From contig JAPZUA010000001.1 of the NCBI GenBank assembly GCA_027532905.1, positions 583,565 through 647,564 on the forward strand: a stretch of DNA of 64,000 nt, read 5' to 3'. The notes beneath the pieces are model-generated. The model had not been told where the DNA came from. It was given only the letters and a program-made list of their open reading frames with translations, and did no database searches. The DNA comes from Magnetospirillum sp. Its GTDB lineage: Bacteria; Pseudomonadota; Alphaproteobacteria; CACIAM-22H2. The position numbers were made by a program, and so were the translations under genes. Positions 42,364-51,321 of this stretch are shown here, piece after piece; positions within the stretch are counted from its first letter, which is position 1, and the number at the start of each line of letters is the position of its first letter.

Positions 42364-43785
42364 CTACCCCAACCGATTGATCCCGTCGAAGGCCGCCGTT
42401 TTGTAGCATTCGGCGAGCGTCGGATAGTTGAAGACGGTGCGCACGAAATAGTCGACCGTGCCGTCGAAGGCCATCACGGCTTGGCCGATATGGATGAGTT
42501 CGGAAGCACCCTCGCCAATGATGTGCACGCCCAAGAGCTTGCGCGTGTCGACGTGGAACAGGAGCTTCAGCATGCCGATCTTGTCGCCGATAATGGCGCC
42601 GCGCGCGATTTCCTGGTAGCGCGCTTTGCCGATCTCGTAGGGCACGCCCTCTTGCGTGAGCTCTTCTTCGGTTTTGCCGCAGGTCGAGATTTCCGGGATC
42701 GTGTAGATGCCGTAGGGGAACAGCTCGGGCACCGATTTGGTCGCGACACCAAACGCGTGGCACGCGGCAAGACGGCCCTGCTCCATCGAGGTCGAGGCAA
42801 GGGCCGGAAAGCCGATCACGTCGCCGGCCGCGAAAATGTTCGGCACGGACGTGCGGTAGTGTTCGTCCACCGTCACGCGGCCGCGACTGTCGGCTGCGAG
42901 GCCGGCGGCCGGCAGGTCGAGCGCGTGCGTGGCCCCCGTGCGGCCGATCGAATAGAGCGCTTTTTCGGTGAGGATGGTTTTGCCCGAGCGCAGCTTCACG
43001 CGCACGCGCAGGCCGTGCTCTTCGTCCTCGACCGTGTCGATGCCTTCGACCTCTTCGCCCAAGCGCAAGGTCACGCGGTTCTTGCGCATCTGGTACACGA
43101 GGATGTCGGTGATTTCGTGGTCCACGAAATCGAGCAGGCGCTCGCGCTTGTCCACGACCGTCACGCGCACGCCGAGCGTTGAAAACATCGTCGCGTATTC
43201 GAGGCCGATGACGCCCGCCCCGATCACGCACAGCGATTTGGGCAGCTTCGCGAGGCCCAGAATGTCGTCGCTGATGATGATGTTCTGGCCGTCGAACGGG
43301 ATCGAATTCGAGCGCGTGGCAGCCGTGCCCGTCGCGATCACGACGTAGCGCGCGCGCACTTCGCGCCGCCCCCGCCCGTCGAGCCCGGTCAGCACGATCG
43401 TTTCGGGGCCCGCGAACTTGGCGTCCGCGACGATGAGCTCGACGCCATTGCGCTGCATCTGGTGGCGCACCACGTCGAGCTCGGCCTGGATCACGGCCGA
43501 CGCACGGTAGAGCAGATCCTCCATCGTGATGTTCTGTTTGACCTGGTAGGAAGCGCCGTAGACGTTGCGCTCGCGGTAGCCAGACAGATGCATCACCGCT
43601 TCGCGCAAGGTCTTGGACGGGATCGTGCCGGTATTGATGCACGCCCCCCCGACCACGGCCTTGTGCTCGATCACAGCCACGCGCTTGCCGAGTTTGGCCC
43701 CCTGGATGGCGGCTCTTTGGCCTGCGGGCCCCGAGCCCATCACCAGCAGGTCGTAGTCGTAATTGCCGTTTTCCGTCGTACCCAT
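42364..43785 (-). CDS. sthA: Soluble NAD(P)+ transhydrogenase
   Basis: A 473-residue flavoprotein of the pyridine-nucleotide disulfide oxidoreductase fold. FAD loop GSGPAGQRAAIQGAKLG lies near residue 13, and the second dinucleotide site is GAGVIGLEYATMFSTLGVRV. The redox-active CxxxxC is reduced to CINTGT, which marks SthA rather than dihydrolipoamide dehydrogenase. It balances NADPH against NADH. The gene flanks the AT-rich island on its right side, 13 bases from the protease stop, and has no co-oriented partner within the next 16 bases other than the CBS gene. Confidence 0.9.
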   Translation of the reverse strand: MGTTENGNYDYDLLVMGSGPAGQRAAIQGAKLGKRVAVIEHKAVVGGACINTGTIPSKTLREAVMHLSGYRERNVYGASYQVKQNITMEDLLYRASAVIQAELDVVRHQMQRNGVELIVADAKFAGPETIVLTGLDGRGRREVRARYVVIATGTAATRSNSIPFDGQNIIISDDILGLAKLPKSLCVIGAGVIGLEYATMFSTLGVRVTVVDKRERLLDFVDHEITDILVYQMRKNRVTLRLGEEVEGIDTVEDEEHGLRVRVKLRSGKTILTEKALYSIGRTGATHALDLPAAGLAADSRGRVTVDEHYRTSVPNIFAAGDVIGFPALASTSMEQGRLAACHAFGVATKSVPELFPYGIYTIPEISTCGKTEEELTQEGVPYEIGKARYQEIARGAIIGDKIGMLKLLFHVDTRKLLGVHIIGEGASELIHIGQAVMAFDGTVDYFVRTVFNYPTLAECYKTAAFDGINRLG

Positions 43786-43801
43786 CTTCGCCTCGTATCG
43801 G

Positions 43802-44242
43802 TTAGCCCTGCAGCAGCGTTTCGGCCAGCAGCAGAATGTCGGATTCCATCTGGTCTTTGACCGAGCGGTAGAGATCGCGGATCGACACGATCGCCACGAT
43901 GCGCGTGTCCTCGATCACCGGCAGATGGCGGAAGCCTTTGGCCGCCATGATGTCGAGCGCTTGCTGCACGGTCGCGTCGGGCGCAATCGTGATCGGATCG
44001 GGCGTCATCACGTCGGCGAGCGTTGTCGTCGCGGGATCGAGCTCTTTGGCGAGCACGCGCGTGAGGGCATCGCGCTCGCTGAAAATACCCACGAGCTTTT
44101 CGCCCTCGACCACCATCAAAGCGCCGATGCGCAAATACGCCATCATGCGCGCGGCCTCGACGATCGTGGCGCCGGGTTCGAGTGTGGCCAGGCTCTGTTC
44201 GGAGACGGCGTGCGGGACGACGGTGCGTTCGGTCTGGATCAT
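43802..44242 (-). CDS. CBS-domain pair protein
   Basis: A 146-residue protein consisting of two CBS domains (about residues 8-65 and 75-135), with ARMMAYLRIGALMVVEGEKLVGIFSERDALTRV and MTPDPITIAPDATVQQALDIMAAKGFRHLPVIED. CBS pairs bind AMP, ATP or similar nucleotides and gate partner proteins. The ATG lies inside the stop of the patatin gene (ATGA), so production is coupled to that lipase; this suggests, without proof, that it senses adenylate charge for it. Confidence 0.85.
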   Translation of the reverse strand: MIQTERTVVPHAVSEQSLATLEPGATIVEAARMMAYLRIGALMVVEGEKLVGIFSERDALTRVLAKELDPATTTLADVMTPDPITIAPDATVQQALDIMAAKGFRHLPVIEDTRIVAIVSIRDLYRSVKDQMESDILLLAETLLQG

Positions 44243-45267
44243 CAGAAAAATAGCTTCTCGAGATCGACCGACGAGTCCGTGCCGATCACGTCGAAGTTGG
44301 CGGCAAGCCACTGGTCGGCGCGTTCGCGGCCGAGCTTGCGCAAGGTGCACAGGAAATCCCAGTCGAGATTGTATTTGGACGACACGCCGAACGCGGCCAT
44401 TTCTTCCTCGGCCTGGACCATGTGGAAGAAGATGCGCCGGAGCCCCGACCGCCCGGTGAGGCGATGGCGCTCGAGCAGGCGCGTGACGAAGGCGATCGTG
44501 CGCATCTCGCGCATCATCGTGGCGTTGAAGCTGATCGAGTTCATGCGGTCGGCGATGCCGCGCGCGGTCGTCGGCAGCTCTTCGATGCGGATCGGATTGA
44601 TCTCGACGAGCAACACATCGGTCGCGCGGCAATTGTAGATCAGCGGAAACATCGCCGGATTGCCCATGAAGCCGCCGTCCCAGTAGTGCTCGCCCTCGAC
44701 CTCGACCGCCTGGAAGAGATGCGGCAGGCACGCCGAGGCGAGCAGCACGTCGGCCGAAAGCTCGTGGTTGCGGAACACGCGGATTTTGCCGGTGCGCACG
44801 TTGGTCGTCGAGATGAACAGCTTGACGCCGTCGGCCCCGCGCACCTTTTCGAAATCGATGAGCTTGGTCAGCGCCTCGCGCAGCGGGTTGGTGCCCTGCG
44901 GATTGAGCTGGTAGGGCGACATGGTGCGCGTGAGCAGATCGAAGCCCTGGTAGAAGGGCGAAAAATCGAGATTGGCCGGGTTGCCGAACATGCGGTCGAA
45001 CAGCGAGGGCTGGAAGATCGAATAGCGCCCGCTCTCGGCGACCTGTTCCCAGAAACGCTCGAGCAAAGCTTGGGCGGCCGGTGCGCCGCCTTCGGCCATA
45101 CCGGCCACCACGACGGCCGCATTCATGGCCCCCGCCGACGTGCCGGAAATGCCCTCGATCACGATCCGGTCGTCTTCCAGCAGACGGTCGAGCACGCCCC
45201 AGGTAAACGCCCCGTGCGAGCCCCCGCCTTGCAGCGCCAACGTCAGATTTTTCCGCCCCTCGGACAT
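44242..45267 (-). CDS. Patatin-like phospholipase
   Basis: A 341-residue cytosolic patatin-family hydrolase. Oxyanion loop LQGGGSHGAFTWGVL, nucleophile elbow GISGTSAGAMNA (Ser), and catalytic dyad Asp in WDGGFMGNPAMFPLI. The C-terminal third is less conserved. Patatins release fatty acids from phospholipids or storage lipids such as polyhydroxyalkanoate granules. The ATG at 45267 is chosen from the conserved start MSEGRKNLTLALQGGG. Overlap with the CBS gene hints at a regulated pair. Confidence 0.9.
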   Translation of the reverse strand: MSEGRKNLTLALQGGGSHGAFTWGVLDRLLEDDRIVIEGISGTSAGAMNAAVVVAGMAEGGAPAAQALLERFWEQVAESGRYSIFQPSLFDRMFGNPANLDFSPFYQGFDLLTRTMSPYQLNPQGTNPLREALTKLIDFEKVRGADGVKLFISTTNVRTGKIRVFRNHELSADVLLASACLPHLFQAVEVEGEHYWDGGFMGNPAMFPLIYNCRATDVLLVEINPIRIEELPTTARGIADRMNSISFNATMMREMRTIAFVTRLLERHRLTGRSGLRRIFFHMVQAEEEMAAFGVSSKYNLDWDFLCTLRKLGRERADQWLAANFDVIGTDSSVDLEKLFF

Positions 45268-45340
45268 CGTCCCTACCTTCCCTGCCGGTACTCTAGCAGA
45301 GAACGCGCCCAGGGCTAGATAAGGAGTTGAAATGTAACGA

Positions 45341-46117
45341 TTACGTCGCCAAGACCGGAGCCGGAACGCCGTCCAGAGCGGCATGGATGGCGGCCACGAG
45401 GGCGGATTGGGCCGCTGCCTCGCGGCTGCGCGGGGCTGGCAGGTCGATGCGATGCACGCCCGCAATGCGCGCGGGCGAACCGGCCAGCACCACCACGCGG
45501 TCGGCGAGATAGACCGCCTCTTCCACATCGTGCGTCACGAAAATTACGGTCTTGCCGGTCGCGGTTGCGACGTCGCGCAGTTCGTCTTGCAACGTGCGAC
45601 GCGTGAGTGCGTCGAGGGCGCCGAACGGCTCGTCCATCAGCAGCAAGGCTGGTTCGACCGCCAAAGCGCGCGCCAACGCCACACGCTGGCGCTGGCCGCC
45701 CGAAAGCTGGTGCGGCCATTTCTCGGCATGGGCCGCGAGCCCGACGCGTTCGAGAGCGGCCAAAGCGCGGCGATGGCGCTCATGCTTCGCAAGGCCCAAA
45801 CCTTCGAGCCCGAGTGCCACGTTGGCCGCAATGCGCCGCCAGGGCAGCAAGCGGCTGTCCTGGAACACGAGGCCGGGGGGGCGCAACGCCGCACGACTAT
45901 CGACGTCGATTTCGAAGCGACCGGCACTGGGGGCCGCAAGTCCGGCCAAGATGCGCAGCAACGTCGACTTGCCGACGCCCGAGCGGCCGACGATCGCCAC
46001 GAACTCGCCGCGCGCGACCTCGATATCGAAATTCTCGAAGATCACGCTGGGCGTTGAATTCGCGCGCGCCGGAAACGCGAGCCCGAGATTTTCGACGACG
46101 ATGGCAGGATTGCTCAT
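45341..46117 (-). CDS. NitT/TauT-type ABC importer ATP-binding subunit
   Basis: A 258-residue ABC ATPase. Walker A GRSGVGKST, Q-loop FQDSRLLPW, signature LSGGQRQRVALARAL, Walker B LLMDEPFGALD and H-loop VTHDVEEAVYLA, the pattern of SsuB/TauB/NrtD proteins. Energises the permease whose 3' end overlaps its start by four bases. Substrate is set by the binding protein at 46938; nitrate, sulfonate and pyrimidine-precursor importers all share this architecture. Confidence 0.9.
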   Translation of the reverse strand: MSNPAIVVENLGLAFPARANSTPSVIFENFDIEVARGEFVAIVGRSGVGKSTLLRILAGLAAPSAGRFEIDVDSRAALRPPGLVFQDSRLLPWRRIAANVALGLEGLGLAKHERHRRALAALERVGLAAHAEKWPHQLSGGQRQRVALARALAVEPALLLMDEPFGALDALTRRTLQDELRDVATATGKTVIFVTHDVEEAVYLADRVVVLAGSPARIAGVHRIDLPAPRSREAAAQSALVAAIHAALDGVPAPVLAT

Positions 46118-46935
46118 GGTTTCCACCGCAGCAAACGGTCGCGCAATTTGACGAAGCCCCAATCGATGGCGCCGTAGAGAGCCGCCATCGTCAGCATGTA
46201 GACGACGACGAGTTCGATCGCGAGCAGGCTCGAAGCCTGCATCATACGCTGGCCCAGGCCGGGCACCCCGAACAATTCGGCCGCCACCACGGCCATCCAG
46301 GCCTGGCCCAAGCCGGTGCGCAAGCCGCCGAGAATGGCAGGCGACGCGGCCGGCAAGATCACCTTGGTCAGGCGCCCGAAGAAACTGCCATGGCCGAACG
46401 CGTCGGCGACTTCGACCAAATCGCGGTCGACCGCTTGCACCGCACTCAGCGCCGCGAAGAAATTGATCCAAAACACGCCGACCGCGACGATGAATGTGGC
46501 GGCACCCGTGCTCACGCCGAACCAGATGATCGCAAACGGGACCCAAGCGAGCCCCGGGATCGGCCGCAGGATGCGCACGACATAGGCGAGTGCGGCATCC
46601 GCGCGCGCCGACGCACCTGCCGCCACGCCCAACACGATGCCGCCGATCGAGCCGATCGCCAGACCCATCGTGTAGTGGCCGAGGCTCGCGAATATCGCGC
46701 GCTGCCATTCCCCGCTCGTGAGCTCGCGCCAGAACGCCGATGGGATTGCGCTGGGTGGGGGCAGCAGCATGATCGGCACGAGGCCCAAGCGCGGCACGGC
46801 TTCCCAGACCCCAAGCAATAGCGCAAGGCCGAGAAGGCCCCACACAGGTGCCGGGAACGGCCACAGCCGATCGCGCACGCGCGCGGTTTGCACGGTCGGA
46901 GCCGGTGCTGCGAAATGGCCAGAAGCGTCGGGCAT
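46114..46935 (-). CDS. NitT/TauT-type ABC importer permease
   Basis: A 273-residue inner-membrane permease with a charged N-terminal extension and about six helices. LPPPSAIPSAFWREL is the recognisable SsuC/TauC opening, and the EAA-type loop reads VEVADAFGHGSFFGRLTKVILPAASPAILGGLRTGLGQAWM. The start at 46935 lies two bases after the binding-protein stop. Co-operates with the ATPase gene that overlaps it by four bases. Confidence 0.9.
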   Translation of the reverse strand: MPDASGHFAAPAPTVQTARVRDRLWPFPAPVWGLLGLALLLGVWEAVPRLGLVPIMLLPPPSAIPSAFWRELTSGEWQRAIFASLGHYTMGLAIGSIGGIVLGVAAGASARADAALAYVVRILRPIPGLAWVPFAIIWFGVSTGAATFIVAVGVFWINFFAALSAVQAVDRDLVEVADAFGHGSFFGRLTKVILPAASPAILGGLRTGLGQAWMAVVAAELFGVPGLGQRMMQASSLLAIELVVVYMLTMAALYGAIDWGFVKLRDRLLRWKP

Positions 46936-46937
46936 CG

Positions 46938-47984
46938 TCAACCTTGGGCGGCGATCGCGCGGCGGTAGAAGCTCGCATCGAACAGCCCGTCGAGCGAGGC
47001 AGCACGCTGCAAGGCGCCGATCTTGACCTGGAAATCCTGCAGCTTGGACGTGGCCGCGACGATCGTCTCGGGATTGTCGGCGAATTTGGCACCTGGCGAG
47101 CGCAAAGCGCGCTTCATCGTGTCGAGATCGACAATGCCCTTGCCGAGCGCGTTCAGCACATGCGGCGCTGCCCGGTCGGGATCCTCGCGCAGCAGCTTGG
47201 TGGCGCGCACCGTGAGGTCCACGAGCTTCTGGCTCGCATCGGGTGCACGCTTGATGAACCCGCCCGTCAGCGCAAACACGCCGCCCGGCTGGTCGGGGAA
47301 CATCTGGCCGCCGGACGCCACGAGGCGCGCATCGCGCGCGCGGTCGAGGATGATTGTAAGGGCAGGCTCGCGCACCGTGGCCCCGTCGACCGCTTGGGCC
47401 AGCACGGCCTGCTGCGTGGCGTCGATGCCCATGGCGACGATCTCGACATGCGCCTTGTCGACTTTGCCCACTTCCCACAGCCAGTATTGCAGGATGCTGT
47501 TGGGCACCGAGCCTGCGGGCTGCGTTGCCAGGCGTGCCGGCCGCTTGTTGGCCTCGAAGAAGCGCTTGAATGCGTCGGCGGGCGCGGCATTGGAAGCGAA
47601 GAACGGCTGCAACTTTCCGCCGGCCACGAAAGCGAGCTCTTCGGTCGCGGTTGCGATGACGACGCGAATGTCGAGCCCGCGTTCGCGCGCCACGCCGAGC
47701 GGGCCCACGCCCGCCCAATAGGCGTCGAGCGTGCCCGAGGCGAGGGCTTGGATCATGTTGGGGCCGGAATCGAACTGCGACAGTTTGAGATCGATGCCGG
47801 CCGCGTTGGCCCAACCTTCCTGGTCGATCACGAAGAGCTGGGCCGAACCGACGACCGGGATGAATCCTGCGCGCAGCAGCGGGCGCGCGCTTTGCGCACG
47901 CGCCGCCTGCACACGCAAGGCCGGGGCTGCAAGGGCAGCGGCGGCGACACCGCCCAGAAATACGCGACGCGAAGAAACGCTCAT
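46938..47984 (-). CDS. NitT/TauT-type periplasmic binding protein
   Basis: A 348-residue substrate-binding protein of the NMT1/SsuA/TauA class. The N-terminus MSVSSRRVFLGGVAAAALAAPAL carries a twin-Arg-like signal (SRRVFLG), so Tat export is possible. Mature part starts around ARAQSARPLLRAGFIPVVGSAQLFVIDQEGWANAAGIDLKLSQFDSG. First gene of the three-gene importer operon on the minus strand. Ligand unknown. The 103-base gap to the HDAC-like gene shows only a short AT-rich stretch and no clear promoter. Confidence 0.87.
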   Translation of the reverse strand: MSVSSRRVFLGGVAAAALAAPALRVQAARAQSARPLLRAGFIPVVGSAQLFVIDQEGWANAAGIDLKLSQFDSGPNMIQALASGTLDAYWAGVGPLGVARERGLDIRVVIATATEELAFVAGGKLQPFFASNAAPADAFKRFFEANKRPARLATQPAGSVPNSILQYWLWEVGKVDKAHVEIVAMGIDATQQAVLAQAVDGATVREPALTIILDRARDARLVASGGQMFPDQPGGVFALTGGFIKRAPDASQKLVDLTVRATKLLREDPDRAAPHVLNALGKGIVDLDTMKRALRSPGAKFADNPETIVAATSKLQDFQVKIGALQRAASLDGLFDASFYRRAIAAQG

Positions 47985-48087
47985 GGCAACCCTCGAAAAT
48001 CCGATTGGGGGGCCACACGCGTACAGGCGGGCTCGTACTGCCGACAGACAGTTCTTCTAAAGCGGTCGCGTACTTATTCTAACCACC

Positions 48088-49017
48088 TCAAGCGGCCATC
48101 AGCGCTTCGACATGCGCGGCCGCCGAGCGGCCAAGCGCATCGAGGTCGTAGCCACCTTCGAGCGCGGAGACCACGCGGCCCTTGGCGTGGCGGTTGGCCA
48201 CGTCCATCAGGGCGCGCGTGACCCAGGCGAAGTCGCTTTCGTGCAGGCGCAGGCTCGCAAGCGGGTCTTCCTCGTGCGCGTCGAACCCGGCCGAGATCAT
48301 CACCAACTCGGGTGCGAACGCATCGAGGGCAGGCAGTATCTTGGTCTCGAACGCGCGGCGGAAGGCGAGCCCCTCCGAGCCGCTCGGCAAGGGCGCGTTC
48401 ACGATGTTGCCGAAGCGTCCGGTTTCGTCGCTCGCACCCGTGCCTGGATAGAGTGGCCATTCGTGGCTCGACGCGTAGAAAAGATCGGCATCGTTTTCGA
48501 ACATATGCTGCGTACCATTGCCGTGATGCACGTCGAAATCGATCACGGCCACGCGCCGCAGCCCGTGTTTGACGCGCGCATGCAGCGCCCCCACGGCGAC
48601 GTTGTTGAAGATGCAAAAGCCCATCGCCTGCGCCGCCTCCGCATGGTGGCCGGGCGGGCGCACGGCGGCAAAGGCGTTGCGCGCGGACCCGCCGCACACG
48701 GCATCCACGCCTGCGATCACGGCCCCAGCTGCACGCAAAGCCGCATCCTCGGAGCCGGGCGAGACGATCGTATCGCCGTCGATCTGGTGGCGGCCCATCG
48801 GCGGAATGGCGCCGAGCACGGCTTCGACAAAAGCGCGCGGATGCACGAGGCACAACGCGTCGTCGCTGGCGCGCGGGGCCGCGACGCGCTCAAGCCCGCC
48901 GAAGCGCGCATCGTCGAGAGCGGCCAAGACGGCCGCAAGCCGGCGCGGATTCTCCGGATGGTGGTTGCCCGGATCGTGGTCCAGACACGCCGGATGCGTG
49001 ATGAGCTGAGTTGCCAT
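48088..49017 (-). CDS. Histone-deacetylase-like amidohydrolase
   Basis: A 309-residue zinc-dependent deacetylase fold. Landmarks RPPGHHAE, FNNVAVGA, DFDVHHGNGTQ (Asp and His ligands), GFDAHEEDP and EGGYDLDALG correspond to the catalytic His-His pair, metal ligands and tyrosine. In bacteria such proteins act on acetylated polyamines or on acetyl-lysine of acetoin-utilisation enzymes. The ATG at 49017 is the natural start (MATQLITHPACLDHD). Stands alone between the NitT importer and the FkbM operon. Confidence 0.88.
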   Translation of the reverse strand: MATQLITHPACLDHDPGNHHPENPRRLAAVLAALDDARFGGLERVAAPRASDDALCLVHPRAFVEAVLGAIPPMGRHQIDGDTIVSPGSEDAALRAAGAVIAGVDAVCGGSARNAFAAVRPPGHHAEAAQAMGFCIFNNVAVGALHARVKHGLRRVAVIDFDVHHGNGTQHMFENDADLFYASSHEWPLYPGTGASDETGRFGNIVNAPLPSGSEGLAFRRAFETKILPALDAFAPELVMISAGFDAHEEDPLASLRLHESDFAWVTRALMDVANRHAKGRVVSALEGGYDLDALGRSAAAHVEALMAA

Positions 49018-49073
49018 GTTTCCCCCCGATTTGCGCCAGTGTGGCGCATCGGCGGGCAAATGCCAATCGGGGG

Positions 49074-50579
49074 CTACCGGCGGTCGGCGACCGCAACCCG
49101 CCACAAATCGCGATTGCGGAAGGTTTCATCCGTGCCGTCGAACAAAGGCGACGCGACGGGGCCGGTCTGTCGCCCCAGGACCATCGCGCACAGCTGTCGG
49201 CGCCGTTCGCTTGCCGCCGACGCGTAGCCGAGCTCGGCGATCTCCGCAGCCAGCTGCAGCGTCGCGTCGGGCATGAATTTGGTCGTGTAGTCGTACTGCT
49301 CGAGGCAGAAGGTGAACGCCACAGCTTTGAGCCACGCCGCCGCATCGCCGCCGCGACAAAGGCTTTCGAACCGCGCGAACGGCACAACGAGCGGCTCGTC
49401 GGGCGTGAAATCGGCAGGACCGGTCGCGGCGTCGAGCAGCGACTGCCCCATCGAGCGCACCGCCGCTTGGTTGCCAAGCGCCAGCATGCAGCTGAGCAGG
49501 CTCGTGGCGCGCGCGGCGGACGGCCGCGCACGAGCGGCCGCCACGAGGTTCTTCTGCGCGCGTTCGAGCAAACCCGCGCGCACGCAAGGGGCAAGGGCTT
49601 GGTTGCGCGCGGCGACCAGGTCGGCGCAGCCCGCAAGATAATCGCGCGCGGCTGGGCTTGCGAAAGCCGCACGCCATCGCCGCGCAAGAGCCGCGTTCTG
49701 GCGGAAGGGTGCGAGCGCTTCGACATAGGCAAGGAAGGCCGCATCGATTTCGGCCTGCGGCACCGCTTGCGCATCCGCCGCATCGGGCACGCGGGTCGCA
49801 AGAAACCCCCGCGCCTCAAGTTCGGCCGCGCGCGTCGGCTTCACCGCAAACGCGTTCAACGACACGAGGTCCTTCGATTGCGGCATCGGCGCCAGCATGT
49901 CGAGCCCCGGCACCAGCCGGTAGGGCACATAGCCGTGCGCGGCGAGTGTGGCCAGCGGCGCGAAATCGAAGATGCCGCAATTGTTGACCTCCAGCATCAC
50001 CACCGGATCAGCATCAGCGAGCGTACGCGCCGCCCCGGCAAGTGCCGCCTCTTCGGCGCCTTCGACGTCGATTTTCAGAAAATCGAGCCGCGGCCAACCG
50101 AGATCGCCGATCAACGCGTCGAGTGCCACGGTTTCGACCTCGATATCGCCGCCGCCATCCACCAAGCCCGACAATTCGCTGCTGGTGCCGAAACGAAACG
50201 ACTGGCGCCCGGCACCTGCCGCAACCGCCCGCCGCTCGGCATGGATCGGCGCTTGGCATGCCGCAGCGGCGTTGCGCGCCAACAAGGCGCCCGCCACCGG
50301 ATGCGGCTCGACCGCGACCACGCGGCCGTGCGGGCCCGCCGCATGCGCAAGGGCTGCCGAATAGACGCCGACATTGGCCCCGACATCGGCGATGTAGGCA
50401 CCCTTCGGCAAGGCGCGCTGCAGAAACGCGACCTCGTCCTCGAACCAGGCCTCGCGCTCGAGCAGCGCAAAACTCATGATCGAACGCAGGTCGTCTTCGA
50501 CGGCAATGTCGACGCCGTAATTGGTGCGCACGTCGAGCGGGGCGTTGCGGCCGAGAAACGGGATCGGCACTTCAGCCAT
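49074..50579 (-). CDS. FkbM family methyltransferase with long C-terminal extension
   Basis: A 501-residue protein. Residues about 50-240 form an FkbM-type SAM methyltransferase: IADVGANVGVYSAALA (motif I), VVAVEPHPVAGALLARN, and LDFLKIDVEGAEEAALAGA. Residues 290-500 are mostly helical with Ala-rich, TPR-like periodicity (ARPSAARATSLLSCMLALGNQAA) and are unusual for the family, which normally ends near 250. FkbM enzymes O-methylate sugars or lipids. Last gene of a run phyH-pdxA-pdxJ-fkbM; its ATG overlaps the pdxJ stop by 8 bases. The partner or carrier of the extension is unknown. Confidence 0.82.
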   Translation of the reverse strand: MAEVPIPFLGRNAPLDVRTNYGVDIAVEDDLRSIMSFALLEREAWFEDEVAFLQRALPKGAYIADVGANVGVYSAALAHAAGPHGRVVAVEPHPVAGALLARNAAAACQAPIHAERRAVAAGAGRQSFRFGTSSELSGLVDGGGDIEVETVALDALIGDLGWPRLDFLKIDVEGAEEAALAGAARTLADADPVVMLEVNNCGIFDFAPLATLAAHGYVPYRLVPGLDMLAPMPQSKDLVSLNAFAVKPTRAAELEARGFLATRVPDAADAQAVPQAEIDAAFLAYVEALAPFRQNAALARRWRAAFASPAARDYLAGCADLVAARNQALAPCVRAGLLERAQKNLVAAARARPSAARATSLLSCMLALGNQAAVRSMGQSLLDAATGPADFTPDEPLVVPFARFESLCRGGDAAAWLKAVAFTFCLEQYDYTTKFMPDATLQLAAEIAELGYASAASERRRQLCAMVLGRQTGPVASPLFDGTDETFRNRDLWRVAVADRR

Positions 50580-51321
50580 CGGTGCGCCTCGGCGTGCGCG
50601 CCGCAGCCATGAGCCCGCGCATTCTGCCGATCGCAGCGTCGAGGCCTTCGAACACGGCAGCACCGACGAGAAAATGGCCGATATTGAGCTCGACCAGTTC
50701 CGGGATTGCGGCGACGGGGCCGACATTATCGAAGGTGAGGCCATGGCCGGCATGGCATTCGAGACCGATTTTGGCGGCGTACGCGGCAGCCGTTTGCAGG
50801 CGCGCGAGTTCGCGTGCCACCGCCGCTTCGCTGTGCGCGTGCGCGTAGGCACCTGTGTGCAGTTCCACAACCGGTGCGCCCACAGCTACGGAAGCGTCGA
50901 GCTGGGCTTGGTCGGGGTCGATGAACATCGACACGCGAATGCCCGCGGCTTTGAGCTTGGCAACGTAGGGCCCGAGTTCGCTTAAGTGCCCCGCCACGTC
51001 GAGCCCGCCTTCGGTCGTGACCTCGGTGCGCTTCTCCGGCACGAGGCAGCTTGCGTGCGGCTTGAGTTCGCACGCGAGCGACAGCATCTCGGCCGTCGCC
51101 GCCATTTCGAAATTGAGCGGGGCGGCAATCTCGGCGCGCAAGCGGCGCATGTCGGCGTCGCGAATGTGGCGCCGGTCTTCGCGCAAATGTGCGGTGATGC
51201 CGTCGGCGCCCGCCGCGATCGCCTGTTTGGCGGCCGCAACCGGATCGGGATAGAGGCCGCCGCGCGCGTTGCGCAACGTCGCCACATGGTCGCAATTGAA
51301 GCCCAAGCGCAGCTTGTTCAT
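50572..51321 (-). CDS. pdxJ: Pyridoxine 5'-phosphate synthase
   Basis: A 249-residue TIM-barrel enzyme that condenses DXP with 3-amino-1-hydroxyacetone 1-phosphate to pyridoxine phosphate. Landmarks are [28 protein letters not shown] with catalytic His-Arg segment, and [16 protein letters not shown]. Directly follows pdxA with a 4-base overlap. Supply of both substrates is encoded in the window (Dxs and PdxA). Its 3' end overlaps the fkbM gene. Confidence 0.96.
   Translation of the reverse strand: MNKLRLGFNCDHVATLRNARGGLYPDPVAAAKQAIAAGADGITAHLREDRRHIRDADMRRLRAEIAAPLNFEMAATAEMLSLACELKPHASCLVPEKRTEVTTEGGLDVAGHLSELGPYVAKLKAAGIRVSMFIDPDQAQLDASVAVGAPVVELHTGAYAHAHSEAAVARELARLQTAAAYAAKIGLECHAGHGLTFDNVGPVAAIPELVELNIGHFLVGAAVFEGLDAAIGRMRGLMAAARTPRRTDG

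Noticed and set aside
42364-43785. Dihydrolipoamide dehydrogenase or mercuric reductase
   Set aside because: The redox-active second Cys is replaced (CINTGT), which fits soluble transhydrogenase.
46118-47092. Extension of the NitT/TauT ATPase frame by 325 codons into the permease and binding-protein genes
   Set aside because: The added part is a frame shadow of the permease and binding protein; the ATPase begins at 46117.
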